NCBI GenBank assembly: GCA_014762755.1
Contig: JABURI010000262.1
Location: forward strand, 46,068 to 86,036
DNA from: Marinobacter sp.
GTDB taxonomy: Bacteria; Pseudomonadota; Gammaproteobacteria; Pseudomonadales; Oleiphilaceae
DNA length: 39,969 nt
Direction of reading: 5' to 3'
The notes under the pieces were generated by a model, which was not told the origin of the DNA, made no database searches, and worked only from the letters and a program-made list of their open reading frames with translations. The first letter of the stretch is position 1. Each line of letters starts with the position of its first letter. A program made the position numbers and the translations under genes. Below, piece by piece: positions 1 through 8,023 of this stretch.

Positions 1-150
1 GGGATATGGAGGGCGTCAGTCCCGCAACGCGGGATGAGCGAATAGCGAACCCGGAGAAGCCCGCCCCGAAGGGCGCGTCTCTGAAGTTTCCGGCCGGAAA
101 TTCTCTGACTTTTTCTTAGAATCAAAGCTACACGGACCAGTAATATGTCC
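1..150. other. Non-coding left edge with short GC hairpins
   Basis: No gene is seen. The stretch holds two small GC-rich inverted repeats, CCCGCAACGCGGG near 23-36 and CGCCCCGAAGGGCG near 61-76, and one copy of the 16-bp palindrome family at 86-101. It lies downstream of the minus-strand gene that ends at 151, so the hairpins may help end that transcript. There is no clear U-tract to confirm this. Confidence 0.4.
86..101. repeat. GTTTCCGGCCGGAAAC palindrome, copy 1
   Basis: Fifteen of the 16 bases match GTTTCCGGCCGGAAAC; the last base is T instead of C. It sits about 50 bp past the stop codon of the minus-strand gene 151-591. Other copies are at 1317, 1787, 3413, 3508 (variant), 5721 (variant) and 31025. 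Confidence 0.85.
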
Positions 151-591
151 TCAGTCCGAGTCATTCGCTCTGTCTAGTGCAGTAAACCCCTCTTTCAACA
201 AGCTAAAGATGTCCAAATTTGCAAAGCTTGTGCGGCAATCAGGCATAGAAGACAAGAGGCTTACTACTTGCGCGTGGGTTTTTTCGACATGTGAACCGTC
301 GACCAAGTTTTTCACTAAAACCGACACATCGATAATTCCTTTGTCATCCAACGATGACGCCATGTTCGAAAATCTGCATAACCCGATCCTAATGTAGGCA
401 GTGTCCTTTTGTGGGATTTTGTAAATTGCTTCACCTACTTCCGTCCCAAAACGCGAGCCCCCTTTCGCGAAAACTAAAGCACCTATTGGTTCGCGATAAC
501 ATTTCTCAAGGCCTGCGAAAGCTGGATGTGCGTTCGTTGGAAGGTTTCCCTCGTATACGCGCAACGTCGCTTCAAGACCCGTAAGGTCCAT
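151..591 (-). CDS. Hypothetical protein, 146 aa
   Basis: I do not recognise the family. The protein is soluble-looking, with no signal peptide or membrane segment, and is mildly acidic at its end (DRANDSD). The ATG at 591 is the first in frame and no good ribosome binding site is visible before it, so the start is uncertain. The frame is open throughout and the product has normal amino-acid composition. It is the first of a run of minus-strand plasmid genes separated by palindromes. Confidence 0.5.
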   Translation of the reverse strand: MDLTGLEATLRVYEGNLPTNAHPAFAGLEKCYREPIGALVFAKGGSRFGTEVGEAIYKIPQKDTAYIRIGLCRFSNMASSLDDKGIIDVSVLVKNLVDGSHVEKTHAQVVSLLSSMPDCRTSFANLDIFSLLKEGFTALDRANDSD

Positions 592-686
592 TGGATATTC
601 ATTATGATTAGATATTTCTACGTCTAGCCAGGCGGCTGAATCCGTCTTCCTGATGTTGGAAGTAATAATTGGCTCAATCCAGCCGC

Positions 687-1175
687 CTATTCCTTTTCCG
701 GCTTATACCCATTTATAAGTGCTGTTATCAAGGTGAACAGTTCGCCTTTTTGTTCTTGGGTGAGATTGTCATCTTCTCTCAATGCCAAGAGTGGGCAAAG
801 TGTCTGACGATAACGCCTATCAGCTGCGGCCTCTCGGTCAGACATCGGAACCTCCTGTTTGACCGTTCCTTTTACCGATGTGTTCGAACCTCCCTTAATA
901 TTTCCGCTTACGCCACCCGAAGCATTCGCGTTTTCAGAGAGCGAACCCTCAGCTTGGAGCTCAGCCTTCAATTCTCGGCCAGAGTTCACAACTTGCTCAT
1001 ATGTGAGCTCACGAGCCTGACGCTGCCAGCTTTCCATTGGAAGACCTGGACAGTGCGCCGAAAAAAGGATTGATGTAGTTTCAATAGTTTCATCGGGCGT
1101 AGTCTCAGTACTTTGGGAGACGCACCCAAACAAGGCAAAACACATGGATAGGAAAATCAGAAAACGGTGATTCAT
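687..1175 (-). CDS. Putative lipoprotein, 162 aa
   Basis: The N-terminus is a lipoprotein signal: a basic MNHR, a hydrophobic core and the lipobox LFGC, with Cys at about residue 18. The mature protein would be anchored in the membrane. The middle is rich in Gly, Ser, Asn and Lys (around SGGVSGNIKGGSN), followed by an Arg-rich stretch with a Cys (RRYRQTLCPLLALRED) that looks helical. AAGGGA lies about 10 nt upstream of the ATG. The family is not recognised; the opposite-strand frame at 669-1073 is a shadow. Confidence 0.75.
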   Translation of the reverse strand: MNHRFLIFLSMCFALFGCVSQSTETTPDETIETTSILFSAHCPGLPMESWQRQARELTYEQVVNSGRELKAELQAEGSLSENANASGGVSGNIKGGSNTSVKGTVKQEVPMSDREAAADRRYRQTLCPLLALREDDNLTQEQKGELFTLITALINGYKPEKE

Positions 1176-1316
1176 CGCTTTAATCCCTTAAAGGTTCATT
1201 GAACTCGGCCAATGATCGATCGCTACAGCGAACTCCCGCGCTGATCCATGCCAATCTTATGTAGAATTAAAGCCAATTTCCTAGAAACGTTCAAGAAATA
1301 GACAATACTGAAAATT

Positions 1317-1332
1317 GTTTCCGGCCGGAAAC
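1317..1332. repeat. GTTTCCGGCCGGAAAC palindrome, copy 2
   Basis: This is a perfect 16-bp palindrome placed 12 nt past the stop of the minus-strand gene ending at 1344. Confidence 0.95.
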
Positions 1333-1343
1333 ATATCGGCGGG

Positions 1344-1628
1344 TTAGGATCCAAACCAGTCCATGAAGGATTTGTGAGTCTCACATTCAAGCGAAGGCTG
1401 AATCTCCACTGAGCCAAAGCCTCCATCAGGTGTAATCGCATATGCCGCCACTCGAAAGGCCTCCAGTCCGTTTGGGAGAATTGCAATCGTTTCAAACGAC
1501 GATTGAGAGAGGACGGCACAACGTCCCGAGTAATTGGGTGGCAAGTAACTGGTAGCGGCGGTGCCGCCTATTTCATCAGCGACCTGGGCGATTACGGCAC
1601 CGCAGAATTCGGGGCATTTCACTTTCAC
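1344..1628 (-). CDS. Hypothetical small protein, 94 aa
   Basis: The frame runs upstream to a TTG at 1661, but the GTG at 1628 has AGAGGG seven nt before it, so I chose that start (MKVKCPEFCG...). The N-terminal CPEFC pair and a later Cys suggest metal binding or a disulfide, but no full zinc motif is visible. No family is recognised. It is followed directly by a copy of the palindrome and preceded by another at 1787, so the gene is bracketed by these elements. Confidence 0.5.
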   Translation of the reverse strand: MKVKCPEFCGAVIAQVADEIGGTAATSYLPPNYSGRCAVLSQSSFETIAILPNGLEAFRVAAYAITPDGGFGSVEIQPSLECETHKSFMDWFGS

Positions 1629-1786
1629 GATTGACCCTCTCGAAAACCATAGCCCTGGCAATGGGCCTCTCGATTAATCATGCTTTTCTTCCCTCAAAGG
1701 TCGCTTAACATCGCTATATGATATTATATAATACTCGGAGAAGGTAGAACCTGGAGGGAAGGCCTTCTACGACGTGACGCCGCTGA

Positions 1787-1802
1787 GTTTCCGGCCGGAA
1801 AC
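1787..1802. repeat. GTTTCCGGCCGGAAAC palindrome, copy 3
   Basis: A perfect palindrome, extended by one base on each side (A...T). It lies 9 nt past the stop of the minus-strand gene 1812-3374. Confidence 0.95.
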
Positions 1803-1811
1803 TTATATCTA

Positions 1812-3374
1812 TTAGATCCGGAATCGATTCCGAAATCCGAGACCTATAAGAAAGATAAGCGCGATTGCAATCAAGCCCTGGGCTGCCATCAAGGCATACA
1901 GTGCGGGTTCTGCATCCTCGAAAATGTTCCGAAACCCGATGAGGCGCAAAACACCCGCAGCAGGAAGAAACGGGAAGGTCCATGCAAACGAGAACAACAA
2001 CGGTGACTCGATGCTATCGAACACATAACGATAGATAAGGCCAAAACCCGCCCAAGTAAAAATGAGCCAAAGCATCGGTAGAGCTATCGATTGCCCATAG
2101 TTGGAAGTGCATTCATAAATTAGGTCGAGCGTATCCGCGAGAAACCTGCCAACTCCTTTCCTGCGAAAACGGTTAAATCGCATTTCCTCGGCGTGACACG
2201 TCAACGCCAGGCCATGATCCTTGTTAGCCTCTGCAAGCTCTTTGATTCGCTGCAGTTTGGCGCCCCTGTTGGGCTCCTGCCGCTTTTGCTTGCTGGTCAT
2301 CTCGGAGCCAAACTCCACATCTGTAAGACTGAGGTGTTTTTGAAATTCAGTACCCACTAGATTTGGAACAGGTCCAAACTTCAGACCATTAATAAATAAC
2401 GGGCCTTTAAAGGTGGATCCTCGAAAAGAGAGCTCGCTTGTAAACACCTCTCCGTCTTTTTGACTAAATTCCAGTATTCCAGGAAAGTGGGCCTGTTTGA
2501 ATACCACCTCACCAGGGCCAAGATCACTGAAGTTTAGTTCTGTTATTGCGCGCTCAGGAAATCTGGTAAACGCAAAGATCATATGCCCGCTTACCATGCC
2601 GAGCCCATCGAAGCGCAGCCGCCTGACTTCTTCGAAATTGGCATCGGTGAAGCGCAAATAGTTCTTCGTCCCTTCATGATCCGGGAATCCGAGTCGCAGG
2701 CCATTCACGCATACGTTCCCGCTTCGCCATTCCGTCTTTGTGAAGTCGACCTGAGACAGATTTGAAGCGCCCGCGAAGTCCAGCAGCAGGTCGCCTACAT
2801 TCAGAATGGCTTCACGGAATGAAATACTTGTGCCCGTCGACGCTTTGATTTGGAAGTGGAATTTTGGACCCTGCATCACACAGCAGGAGTCAGCTTGCCC
2901 AGGTTTCTTAAATGGCCCAAAGCTCAAACGCTTCTCGCCTAAGTCTTGAATCTGAATCTCGGCATTGTTGTAAAACCTCGCACCGTTAAACAGAACCTTG
3001 CCTTGGCCACTAAAGGAGCCCCCCTTGAACTTAAATACATCAAACGAGGATCCAGCAAAGGATAAGGTTCCGCTTCCAAAATGAGCGTCCTGGAACACGA
3101 CAGCGCCTTGGAACGTCCCTGCAAACGTAATATCGCCATCGCCAAAGTCACACTCACCGAAATGCAGAGTCCTGGCGCCCCAGCCAATAAAAGGAAATTT
3201 CAAATCTCTTTGGCCAATGTCGCTCCGCAACTGCTCCCAATCCACCGCATCGAAGCAAATCTCAGCGCCATCTTTCGCTTCACGCTTAAGAGATTGGCTT
3301 GCTTCATCAGGGGTTCGACACTGCAAAATCGTCTGCAGGAGGGTTTGAAGCCTTTCGCCGCTGATACTTTCCAT
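1812..3374 (-). CDS. Pentapeptide/beta-helix-like protein with C-terminal membrane domain, 520 aa
   Basis: From about residue 60 to 350 the protein has regularly spaced short strands with F/G/A patterns such as FGECDFGDGDITFAGTF and LSFRGSTFKGPLFINGL. This resembles degenerate pentapeptide repeats or a right-handed beta-helix. It is followed by a linker (LALTCHAEEMRFNRF) and three hydrophobic helices near residues 410-515, containing the YGQS...P.W signature common in pentapeptide-repeat proteins with a channel-like tail. The ATG at 3374 has AAGGACAG six nt upstream. A terminator at 3434-3453 and a palindrome at 3413 lie in front, so it probably has its own promoter. The exact role is unknown; a membrane sensor or pore is possible. 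Confidence 0.7.
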   Translation of the reverse strand: MESISGERLQTLLQTILQCRTPDEASQSLKREAKDGAEICFDAVDWEQLRSDIGQRDLKFPFIGWGARTLHFGECDFGDGDITFAGTFQGAVVFQDAHFGSGTLSFAGSSFDVFKFKGGSFSGQGKVLFNGARFYNNAEIQIQDLGEKRLSFGPFKKPGQADSCCVMQGPKFHFQIKASTGTSISFREAILNVGDLLLDFAGASNLSQVDFTKTEWRSGNVCVNGLRLGFPDHEGTKNYLRFTDANFEEVRRLRFDGLGMVSGHMIFAFTRFPERAITELNFSDLGPGEVVFKQAHFPGILEFSQKDGEVFTSELSFRGSTFKGPLFINGLKFGPVPNLVGTEFQKHLSLTDVEFGSEMTSKQKRQEPNRGAKLQRIKELAEANKDHGLALTCHAEEMRFNRFRRKGVGRFLADTLDLIYECTSNYGQSIALPMLWLIFTWAGFGLIYRYVFDSIESPLLFSFAWTFPFLPAAGVLRLIGFRNIFEDAEPALYALMAAQGLIAIALIFLIGLGFRNRFRI

Positions 3375-3412
3375 TTACTGTCCTTGTCCAAGTGGCGTGT
3401 ATTTTAAGGTGA

Positions 3413-3428
3413 GTTTCCGGCCGGAAAC
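3413..3428. repeat. GTTTCCGGCCGGAAAC palindrome, copy 4
   Basis: A perfect palindrome, extended to AGTTTCC...GGAAACT. It lies 39 bp upstream of the start codon of the beta-helix protein. It is the only copy in a likely promoter position. Confidence 0.95.
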
Positions 3429-3429
3429 T

Positions 3430-3453
3430 AAAAGGCCCGCGATCGCGCGAGCC
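3430..3453 (-). terminator. Rho-independent terminator after the DUF4942 methyltransferase gene
   Basis: A stem of eight positions (one mismatch) with an ATCG loop occupies 3434-3453. Read on the minus strand it is followed by TTTT. It lies about 75 nt past the stop codon of the minus-strand methyltransferase gene, so it should separate that gene from the beta-helix gene. Confidence 0.6.
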
Positions 3454-3507
3454 TTCGTCTTTAGTCACCTTTAGCCTAGCAGGACCAATCCCTGCTGCAT
3501 CCAATTT

Positions 3508-3523
3508 GTTTCCGGGCGGAAAC
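3508..3523. repeat. Palindrome variant GTTTCCGGGCGGAAAC, copy 5
   Basis: It has one central base change from the consensus. It starts 2 nt past the stop codon of the DUF4942 methyltransferase gene. Confidence 0.85.
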
Positions 3524-3525
3524 TT

Positions 3526-5205
3526 TTACGGAAGCGGTGCTGCCAAAGCCAGCAATGCATCATTACCCAACCGCAAGTTCGAATGAAAGGCTGCTTGCGC
3601 TTGCGTCACAGAAATATCCATTTCGTCAGCGGCCTCCTGGGCATTTCGCACCCATCCTTTCAAGCGCCCGAATTCCACGTTCAACCGGCACATCAAACGC
3701 TGATTTACCTTCAGATGTAGCGTTCCCTTCTTGTGAGCCTTTGCCTCGAAAGCGACAGCTCTTTGCCCGGTCTTTCGGTCGGTAAAATGAAAAAGCACTT
3801 TCTGGCCGGCCTCCCATGCCCGCCGGCCCGCTGGCGACTCATGCCTGGTCTCAAATCCCAGATTATTAGCAACGGTCATTAGATCGTTCAAAAGGTCTGC
3901 CACGGTAGAATCGAGGGTAGGGGACTGATCTCCAAAATACCCATAATCCAGCGCTTTCCAACACTCCAGGATAATCCGATGATCGAGTTTGAACCTTTCG
4001 ATCTCGGGCGTGCGCCCGTAACGCCAGCCTTCCTCGGCAAACGTCTTGACGTTGGATTTGTAATTTATGACATTGGCTTTCTTGGTCATTCGCTCCACGA
4101 GCTCAATCAGCTGGTCATCAAAGTATTGATTGCAGTTTTTAATGAGCCAGGCACAGAGCGCATGCACATTATCCGGCGTGAAATCGATGCTCATCGAGGC
4201 CTGTAATTTGTCCATAACCCTTTGCCTTGTCTTCGTAGCCAGCCGGGAGGTAACCGGCCGGAAATTCTCGAACAGCTCACGCCAATAAACGTGCTTCAGG
4301 CCCTCAATCTTGAGCTTCAGCCCTTTGGCCAAGGCTTCGGTGCTTACCCCGAGCTCCCCAAGCAACACCGGATCGAGGCCGCAGATCCGCTCATAATCCC
4401 CGACCAAATCCGATAGATCGTTTTGGTAAAAATCAGACAACGCCTGCACCAGACCGCGACTAGTGATTAACTCCCGGCCGGTACTGATACGCTTCTTGGC
4501 TCTGGCCTCAATGGTTGCCTTTGGATCAAGATTGGAACAATCCGCGACCGTAGATTGAGGAGCAAAGTGTTGCTCAAACCAAAGATCAAACGGATCCACC
4601 CGCAACTCGTTAGACCGATAGCTCCGGCCACGATTGTGGCTGTGTTTATCTAAGCGGATTCGGACCACATCAACGACAGTGCGCGCGCGACGGTCGGCAT
4701 CGGGGGTATCAAAAGAAAACTGAGCCAAAACTTCGGTTTCGGCCTTTCGACTTTCAATGGCAGACTGCAGAGATTTATCGTTCTGCCAACGTACCGGAAT
4801 GATCAGGTAGATAAGCTTTGCGTTAGCTTCGCGAACGATCTTTTCTGACCAGGCTCCAAAGTGAGAGTAGGGCGGGTTCGAAAAGATCACATCGCATCGC
4901 AGATCTAAAAGCACCTGGGCGAATAGGTCAGTTCCAACAGTGACAATGCTTCGGTCCTGGCGCTCAACCAACATCAGACTCTTTTCAATGGCATATCGAT
5001 CGCCGTCAGTCAGACGCATTAGGGCGCGCCCGTCCCCAGCACCGACATCAAGCGCCGAAAAGATAGGGTATTTGTCGCTGAACGGATCCGAAAGAATTGC
5101 CTGTATGTCCTTTCGGACAGCACTCAACATCTCATTGGTAGTGGGATAAAACTCGAAATCTTCGGAATGGTCTTTCAGTGCGGAAACAAGCGCAAGTGTA
5201 CTCAT
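3526..5205 (-). CDS. DUF4942-type plasmid N6-adenine DNA methyltransferase, 559 aa
   Basis: The N-terminal half has the class I methyltransferase motif I LDVGAGDGR (residues 52-60) and motif IV NPPYS (110-114), which is typical of N6-adenine methyltransferases. The C-terminal half matches my memory of DUF4942 (SIDFTPDNVHALCAWLI onward), which is often plasmid-borne. No nuclease is adjacent, so it is an orphan enzyme that may protect the plasmid from host restriction or mark its DNA. AGGAGA lies about 8 nt before the ATG at 5205. A degenerate palindrome half (ACCGGCCGGAAA, 4253-4264) lies inside the coding region. Confidence 0.8.
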   Translation of the reverse strand: MSTLALVSALKDHSEDFEFYPTTNEMLSAVRKDIQAILSDPFSDKYPIFSALDVGAGDGRALMRLTDGDRYAIEKSLMLVERQDRSIVTVGTDLFAQVLLDLRCDVIFSNPPYSHFGAWSEKIVREANAKLIYLIIPVRWQNDKSLQSAIESRKAETEVLAQFSFDTPDADRRARTVVDVVRIRLDKHSHNRGRSYRSNELRVDPFDLWFEQHFAPQSTVADCSNLDPKATIEARAKKRISTGRELITSRGLVQALSDFYQNDLSDLVGDYERICGLDPVLLGELGVSTEALAKGLKLKIEGLKHVYWRELFENFRPVTSRLATKTRQRVMDKLQASMSIDFTPDNVHALCAWLIKNCNQYFDDQLIELVERMTKKANVINYKSNVKTFAEEGWRYGRTPEIERFKLDHRIILECWKALDYGYFGDQSPTLDSTVADLLNDLMTVANNLGFETRHESPAGRRAWEAGQKVLFHFTDRKTGQRAVAFEAKAHKKGTLHLKVNQRLMCRLNVEFGRLKGWVRNAQEAADEMDISVTQAQAAFHSNLRLGNDALLALAAPLP

Positions 5206-5382
5206 GATGGGATTCTCCTAACTCGCCTCGACGCCGGCGAACGCGCTGCCAGCTAACTACTGGCACCCTCAAATACTCACATTTCTACCGCATTTTGTCA
5301 ATCTTTGGGTATATCTTTAGTATCGCCCATAACGTCCGCTGCTATCCTGAGTCAGAAGGGTGAACGCATAGAGAGCGGCGAT

Positions 5383-5706
5383 ATGATTTCCAGGGAAGAG
5401 ATGGGGCAGATTGAGCGGAGTTGTAGGCCTTACAGGGTGAAGATCAACGCATGGTCTGCTTCTTTAAATTCAGAACCTCGCTACTACATAAACCTCTATA
5501 GCATGCCGGCAGGGGTAGGGCCCTGTCGAACGAAGCTCTGGTTTACGGACGATAACCCAAAAGTGCAGATCGATGACCGGTATTCGGCGCTTGATCATCG
5601 ATTGAGCTCCCAGATCCAATATGTCCAGCAGGCGATCAATCGGTTTTTTGAAGAAAACAAACAATCGCTCTTGCAGAGAAAAAGAAGCAACCCGAACCCT
5701 TTCTAG
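5383..5706 (+). CDS. Hypothetical protein, 107 aa
   Basis: The open frame extends back to a TTG at 5305, but the ATG at 5383 has GAGAGCGG just upstream and is preferred (MISREEMGQIE...). The C-terminus is charged and helical with a basic end (LLQRKRSNPNPF). It is divergent from the methyltransferase gene, with about 175 bp between the starts where both promoters should lie. The family is not recognised. A palindrome variant follows 15 nt past the stop. Confidence 0.6.
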   Translation: MISREEMGQIERSCRPYRVKINAWSASLNSEPRYYINLYSMPAGVGPCRTKLWFTDDNPKVQIDDRYSALDHRLSSQIQYVQQAINRFFEENKQSLLQRKRSNPNPF

Positions 5707-5720
5707 TTTCCGGGGGATCC

Positions 5721-5736
5721 GTTTCCGCCCGGAAAC
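5721..5736. repeat. Palindrome variant GTTTCCGCCCGGAAAC, copy 6
   Basis: It has a one-base central change from the consensus. A half copy, GTTTCCGG, lies immediately upstream at 5706-5713, overlapping the end of the preceding gene. This looks like a decayed tandem pair. Confidence 0.8.
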
Positions 5737-5941
5737 ATGAACCGTTTGGCATGATCAAAACGTGCTACTGGCAATAAACTCGACTCCAGGTACACTCTGG
5801 CTATCTCGTTGGGTCGAGATGAGGCAAGGATGCCCGTTCACCGCAGTATGGTCTCTCGGGTGCGTCACCTGCTCAGTGGTGAGCCTGGCCGGGGGCACCC
5901 GGCACCAACCTCCTTTTTTTGGGAGGGGCAGGGCAGGGCGG
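5737..5941. other. Non-coding, GC-skewed stretch with hairpins
   Basis: No convincing gene is present. A hairpin GCCGGG-GGCA-CCCGGC at 5888-5903 is followed after about 10 nt by seven T residues (5914-5920), so it could terminate plus-strand transcription. A G-rich tract follows (GGGAGGGGCAGGGCAGGGCGG). It marks the edge between the palindrome-bearing block and the rest. Confidence 0.4.
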
Positions 5942-6280
5942 CTACCCTGATCTGTCCAGCCGGTCATTTTTGTTCCGAACCATCCGAACCATTGGCCGCC
6001 CCTTGTCCATTACGCCAATCACGCCTGTATCGATCGCCGCACCCACCATATATATTCCTGGTCCCAGCCTTTGATAAGGCTCCAGAATCATCCGCCGCCA
6101 CGATGTTATATCCAGGAGCACAGCTGAAAACGATGGGAGTCTGCGGATGACATCCCGATCGGCAATGCCGAGCCATGATCTCACTTCAATCTCGTGGGCT
6201 GTGACCACACCAATTGGCTGGTGAGAGGCGTAAGCATTGAGGGTGGCAAAATAGGTGTTATGTCGTCGGCGGAATTCCAC
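5942..6280 (-). CDS. Hypothetical protein, 112 aa (uncertain)
   Basis: An open minus-strand frame starts at a GTG (6280). It lacks a good ribosome binding site and has no family I recognise. A near-perfect LexA-like palindrome lies 20 bp upstream of the start (6300-6315), which would suit an SOS-controlled gene. The competing plus-strand frame 6282-6446 starts two bases away, so at most one of the two starts is likely to be used as drawn. The product is basic, with DITSWRRMILEPYQRLGPG in the middle. Confidence 0.35.
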   Translation of the reverse strand: MEFRRRHNTYFATLNAYASHQPIGVVTAHEIEVRSWLGIADRDVIRRLPSFSAVLLDITSWRRMILEPYQRLGPGIYMVGAAIDTGVIGVMDKGRPMVRMVRNKNDRLDRSG

Positions 6281-6281
6281 A

Positions 6282-6446
6282 ATGTCACTCGCTGATAAAC
6301 TGTATAAATATACAGCTTATCAGGAGGGCTTTCGAGATGGAAAAGCAGGACGAAACGAGGAGCCAAGAATCGTAGTAAGTGCTTACTATTACTTAACTCG
6401 CTGTCCTGGCATGCGGGAACTGGATCAGGCGGAGCAAGAATACTGA
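6282..6446 (+). CDS. Hypothetical small protein, 54 aa, RMF-like motif
   Basis: MSLADKLYKYTAYQEGFRDG... carries a YQEGFRDGKAGR stretch that recalls the G-x-x-x-G start of ribosome modulation factor-type and small phage proteins. This is resemblance only. The ATG at 6282 is chosen because the similarity begins after it; the upstream GGA is a weak ribosome binding site. Its 3' end overlaps the end of the convergent lipoprotein gene by 22 nt. The LexA-like box lies inside its coding sequence (encoding LYKYT). Confidence 0.4.
   Translation: MSLADKLYKYTAYQEGFRDGKAGRNEEPRIVVSAYYYLTRCPGMRELDQAEQEY
6300..6315. promoter_or_regulatory. LexA/SOS-box-like palindrome
   Basis: CTGTATAAATATACAG is a perfect 7-bp inverted repeat around AA. 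It fits the gammaproteobacterial LexA consensus CTGT-N8-ACAG, with the usual AT-rich core. It stands 20 bp upstream of the minus-strand start at 6280. It may be chance, because it also lies in a plus-strand open frame. Confidence 0.45.
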
Positions 6447-7588
6447 GAAGGGGCTCGACCTTCCACGACTTGTCCCGTCTTGTAATCCACCTTCTGCGTC
6501 TCTTCCAAGTCGGTTTCGTAACGCCACCCGGGACCGTCGTTCGTCATTAGATAAAAGCTCCTGAAACAGTCATATCCACCCTCGTTCACCAGGCTCCCGG
6601 CAGCCCTGCAACTGGCTTTATTCGCAGCCTCAGATAAGTAACAATTTACTGAAGTACCCCGAATTCTGCCCACCAAAGCCCTCGCCTGTAGCTCTTTCTC
6701 GAATCTATCCCCAGCAACACTCTGCACCTTTGCACCCTCAACCGTCCTGAGGTTGCCTTTCAGCTCCGACAACACAGGATGAGCCTCATGGATCTGGTCG
6801 ATTTCCAGCTCGTTCGCCACTTCCCAGCCATTCTGGCCCATGATGAACTGAAGCTTGACCAACCTTCGCTCGTCATTACCGTCCAGGGCCTCTAAACCAA
6901 CAAATGCGGTCGCCGGGTTAGCGGAACCGTTGGTATAGAGTGTCGTACCGAAGTCATTCAATACTGTGAGACGTTCATAATTCCGCCGGGTGTATCGTTT
7001 TGCCAGCAGCTTCAACGTGTCCAGACTTTGGTAGGTAGTATCTAACTTCCCCTGGATGACCTTGATATCGCCATATGTGGCAAAACCACTTCCTCGCAGC
7101 TCTGTCCCATGTTGTTCAGCGGTCAACACGATGGAGAAGGGTACTCCGAGTGGCTGAGAATCTCCGAACACGAGGTCCAGCTGATAGTTTCCCATAAGCG
7201 ATTGGGTGTCAGGCACGCCTTGATCTTCAAGCTTTTGCTTCAAGCGCAGGTGCGGCACTAGGCCTGGCCCGCCCGATGGGACTTTGAACCCGTTGCCCGC
7301 CGGATTATCGTCAAACAATACGATTTCTGCAGAAAGATCAGCAAAAAAGTCTGAGCCCTGCCGCAACTCCAACGTACCTGATTTCAGAATGGCCTGTTCC
7401 ACGGAGAATTGAACATCCCGAATTTTCCCAGATACGGGATCCTCAGTGCGCATGGTTGCCTGGGTTTTCTTTTCGTCGGGGGCTCGGTCAGACGCAGCCT
7501 GAGAAACCTGATCTGGCTCAGATTCACTAGTACATCCGAAGACTGCCAAAGCCACAAGGGCAATAATGATAGGTTTGAAGTTCTTCAT
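6425..7588 (-). CDS. Putative lipoprotein, 387 aa
   Basis: The N-terminus MKNFKPIIIALVALAVFGC is a clear lipoprotein signal with lipobox VFGC, followed by a Ser/Glu/Asp/Gln-rich linker. The mature domain (about residues 45-387) is unrecognised. It has alternating strands (LDLVFGDSQPLGVPFSIVL) and four Cys near the C-terminus (CYLSEAANKASCRAAG, YDCFRSF, YSCSA) that could form disulfides in the periplasm. AAGGATGGA precedes the ATG at 7588. The length and Cys pattern suggest an exported folded domain, possibly binding a ligand; no function is assigned. Confidence 0.75.
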   Translation of the reverse strand: MKNFKPIIIALVALAVFGCTSESEPDQVSQAASDRAPDEKKTQATMRTEDPVSGKIRDVQFSVEQAILKSGTLELRQGSDFFADLSAEIVLFDDNPAGNGFKVPSGGPGLVPHLRLKQKLEDQGVPDTQSLMGNYQLDLVFGDSQPLGVPFSIVLTAEQHGTELRGSGFATYGDIKVIQGKLDTTYQSLDTLKLLAKRYTRRNYERLTVLNDFGTTLYTNGSANPATAFVGLEALDGNDERRLVKLQFIMGQNGWEVANELEIDQIHEAHPVLSELKGNLRTVEGAKVQSVAGDRFEKELQARALVGRIRGTSVNCYLSEAANKASCRAAGSLVNEGGYDCFRSFYLMTNDGPGWRYETDLEETQKVDYKTGQVVEGRAPSQYSCSA

Positions 7589-7974
7589 TCAATTCCATCC
7601 TTAGACTTGATCAATTTTTGACTGCCGTTTTATCAGCAATAAAAACAGCTCTTTAGGTCCCATTTCCACCGATTTATCCACGAAAATGGCGAATAACTTT
7701 GCCCAGTAACAGCAAGGAAGCTGTTCGTGGAACCATAAGTTGGCCTGTTCGGCCACTTTTTGATCGTATAGGCGATCTCGGCTTCCGACGGACGTCGATC
7801 TAGTAGATTCTGACAACGAGTCATTTGATCAGAAGGATCGGGGCTCAGCGCCGGCATGGATGCCAGGCAAACGCGACACCTGCCCAGTGGTGTGACGCGC
7901 CAGGGAGAGGCCTGGCTCCTTGCCCCAGAGCCGTTTCACCATAACCTCAGATTATGCGCAGTGTAATTGGAAGA
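7589..7974. other. Intergenic stretch with no supported gene; contains a DnaA-box-like word
   Basis: Two overlapping minus-strand open frames (7601-7816 from TTG, 7633-7857 from ATG) lack ribosome binding sites and recognisable domains, so neither is called. TTATCCACG at 7673-7681 differs from a DnaA box by one base. The segment just before 7975 is the left flank of the first 271-bp direct repeat and probably represents the unduplicated, original context of that locus. Confidence 0.4.
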
Positions 7975-8023
7975 CCACCAGAGCCTGAAGCGGGTTCCAG
8001 GGCACGTCCTTGTGCCGGTTTCG

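Noticed and set aside
669..1073. 134-aa plus-strand frame over the lipoprotein gene
   Set aside because: It is antisense to a gene with a clear lipoprotein signal and ribosome binding site, and its composition is that of a shadow frame.
1317..5736. Palindromes as integron attC sites behind gene cassettes
   Set aside because: They follow stop codons as attC sites do, but lack the R'/R'' core words and the longer stem structure, and no integrase is seen.
86..5736. Palindromes as simple terminators
   Set aside because: The stem would have only six pairs with a GGCC loop and no T-run follows most copies, so termination alone explains them poorly.
7601..7857. Two overlapping minus-strand frames (71 and 74 aa)
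   Set aside because: Neither has a ribosome binding site or a recognisable domain; they overlap each other in different frames.
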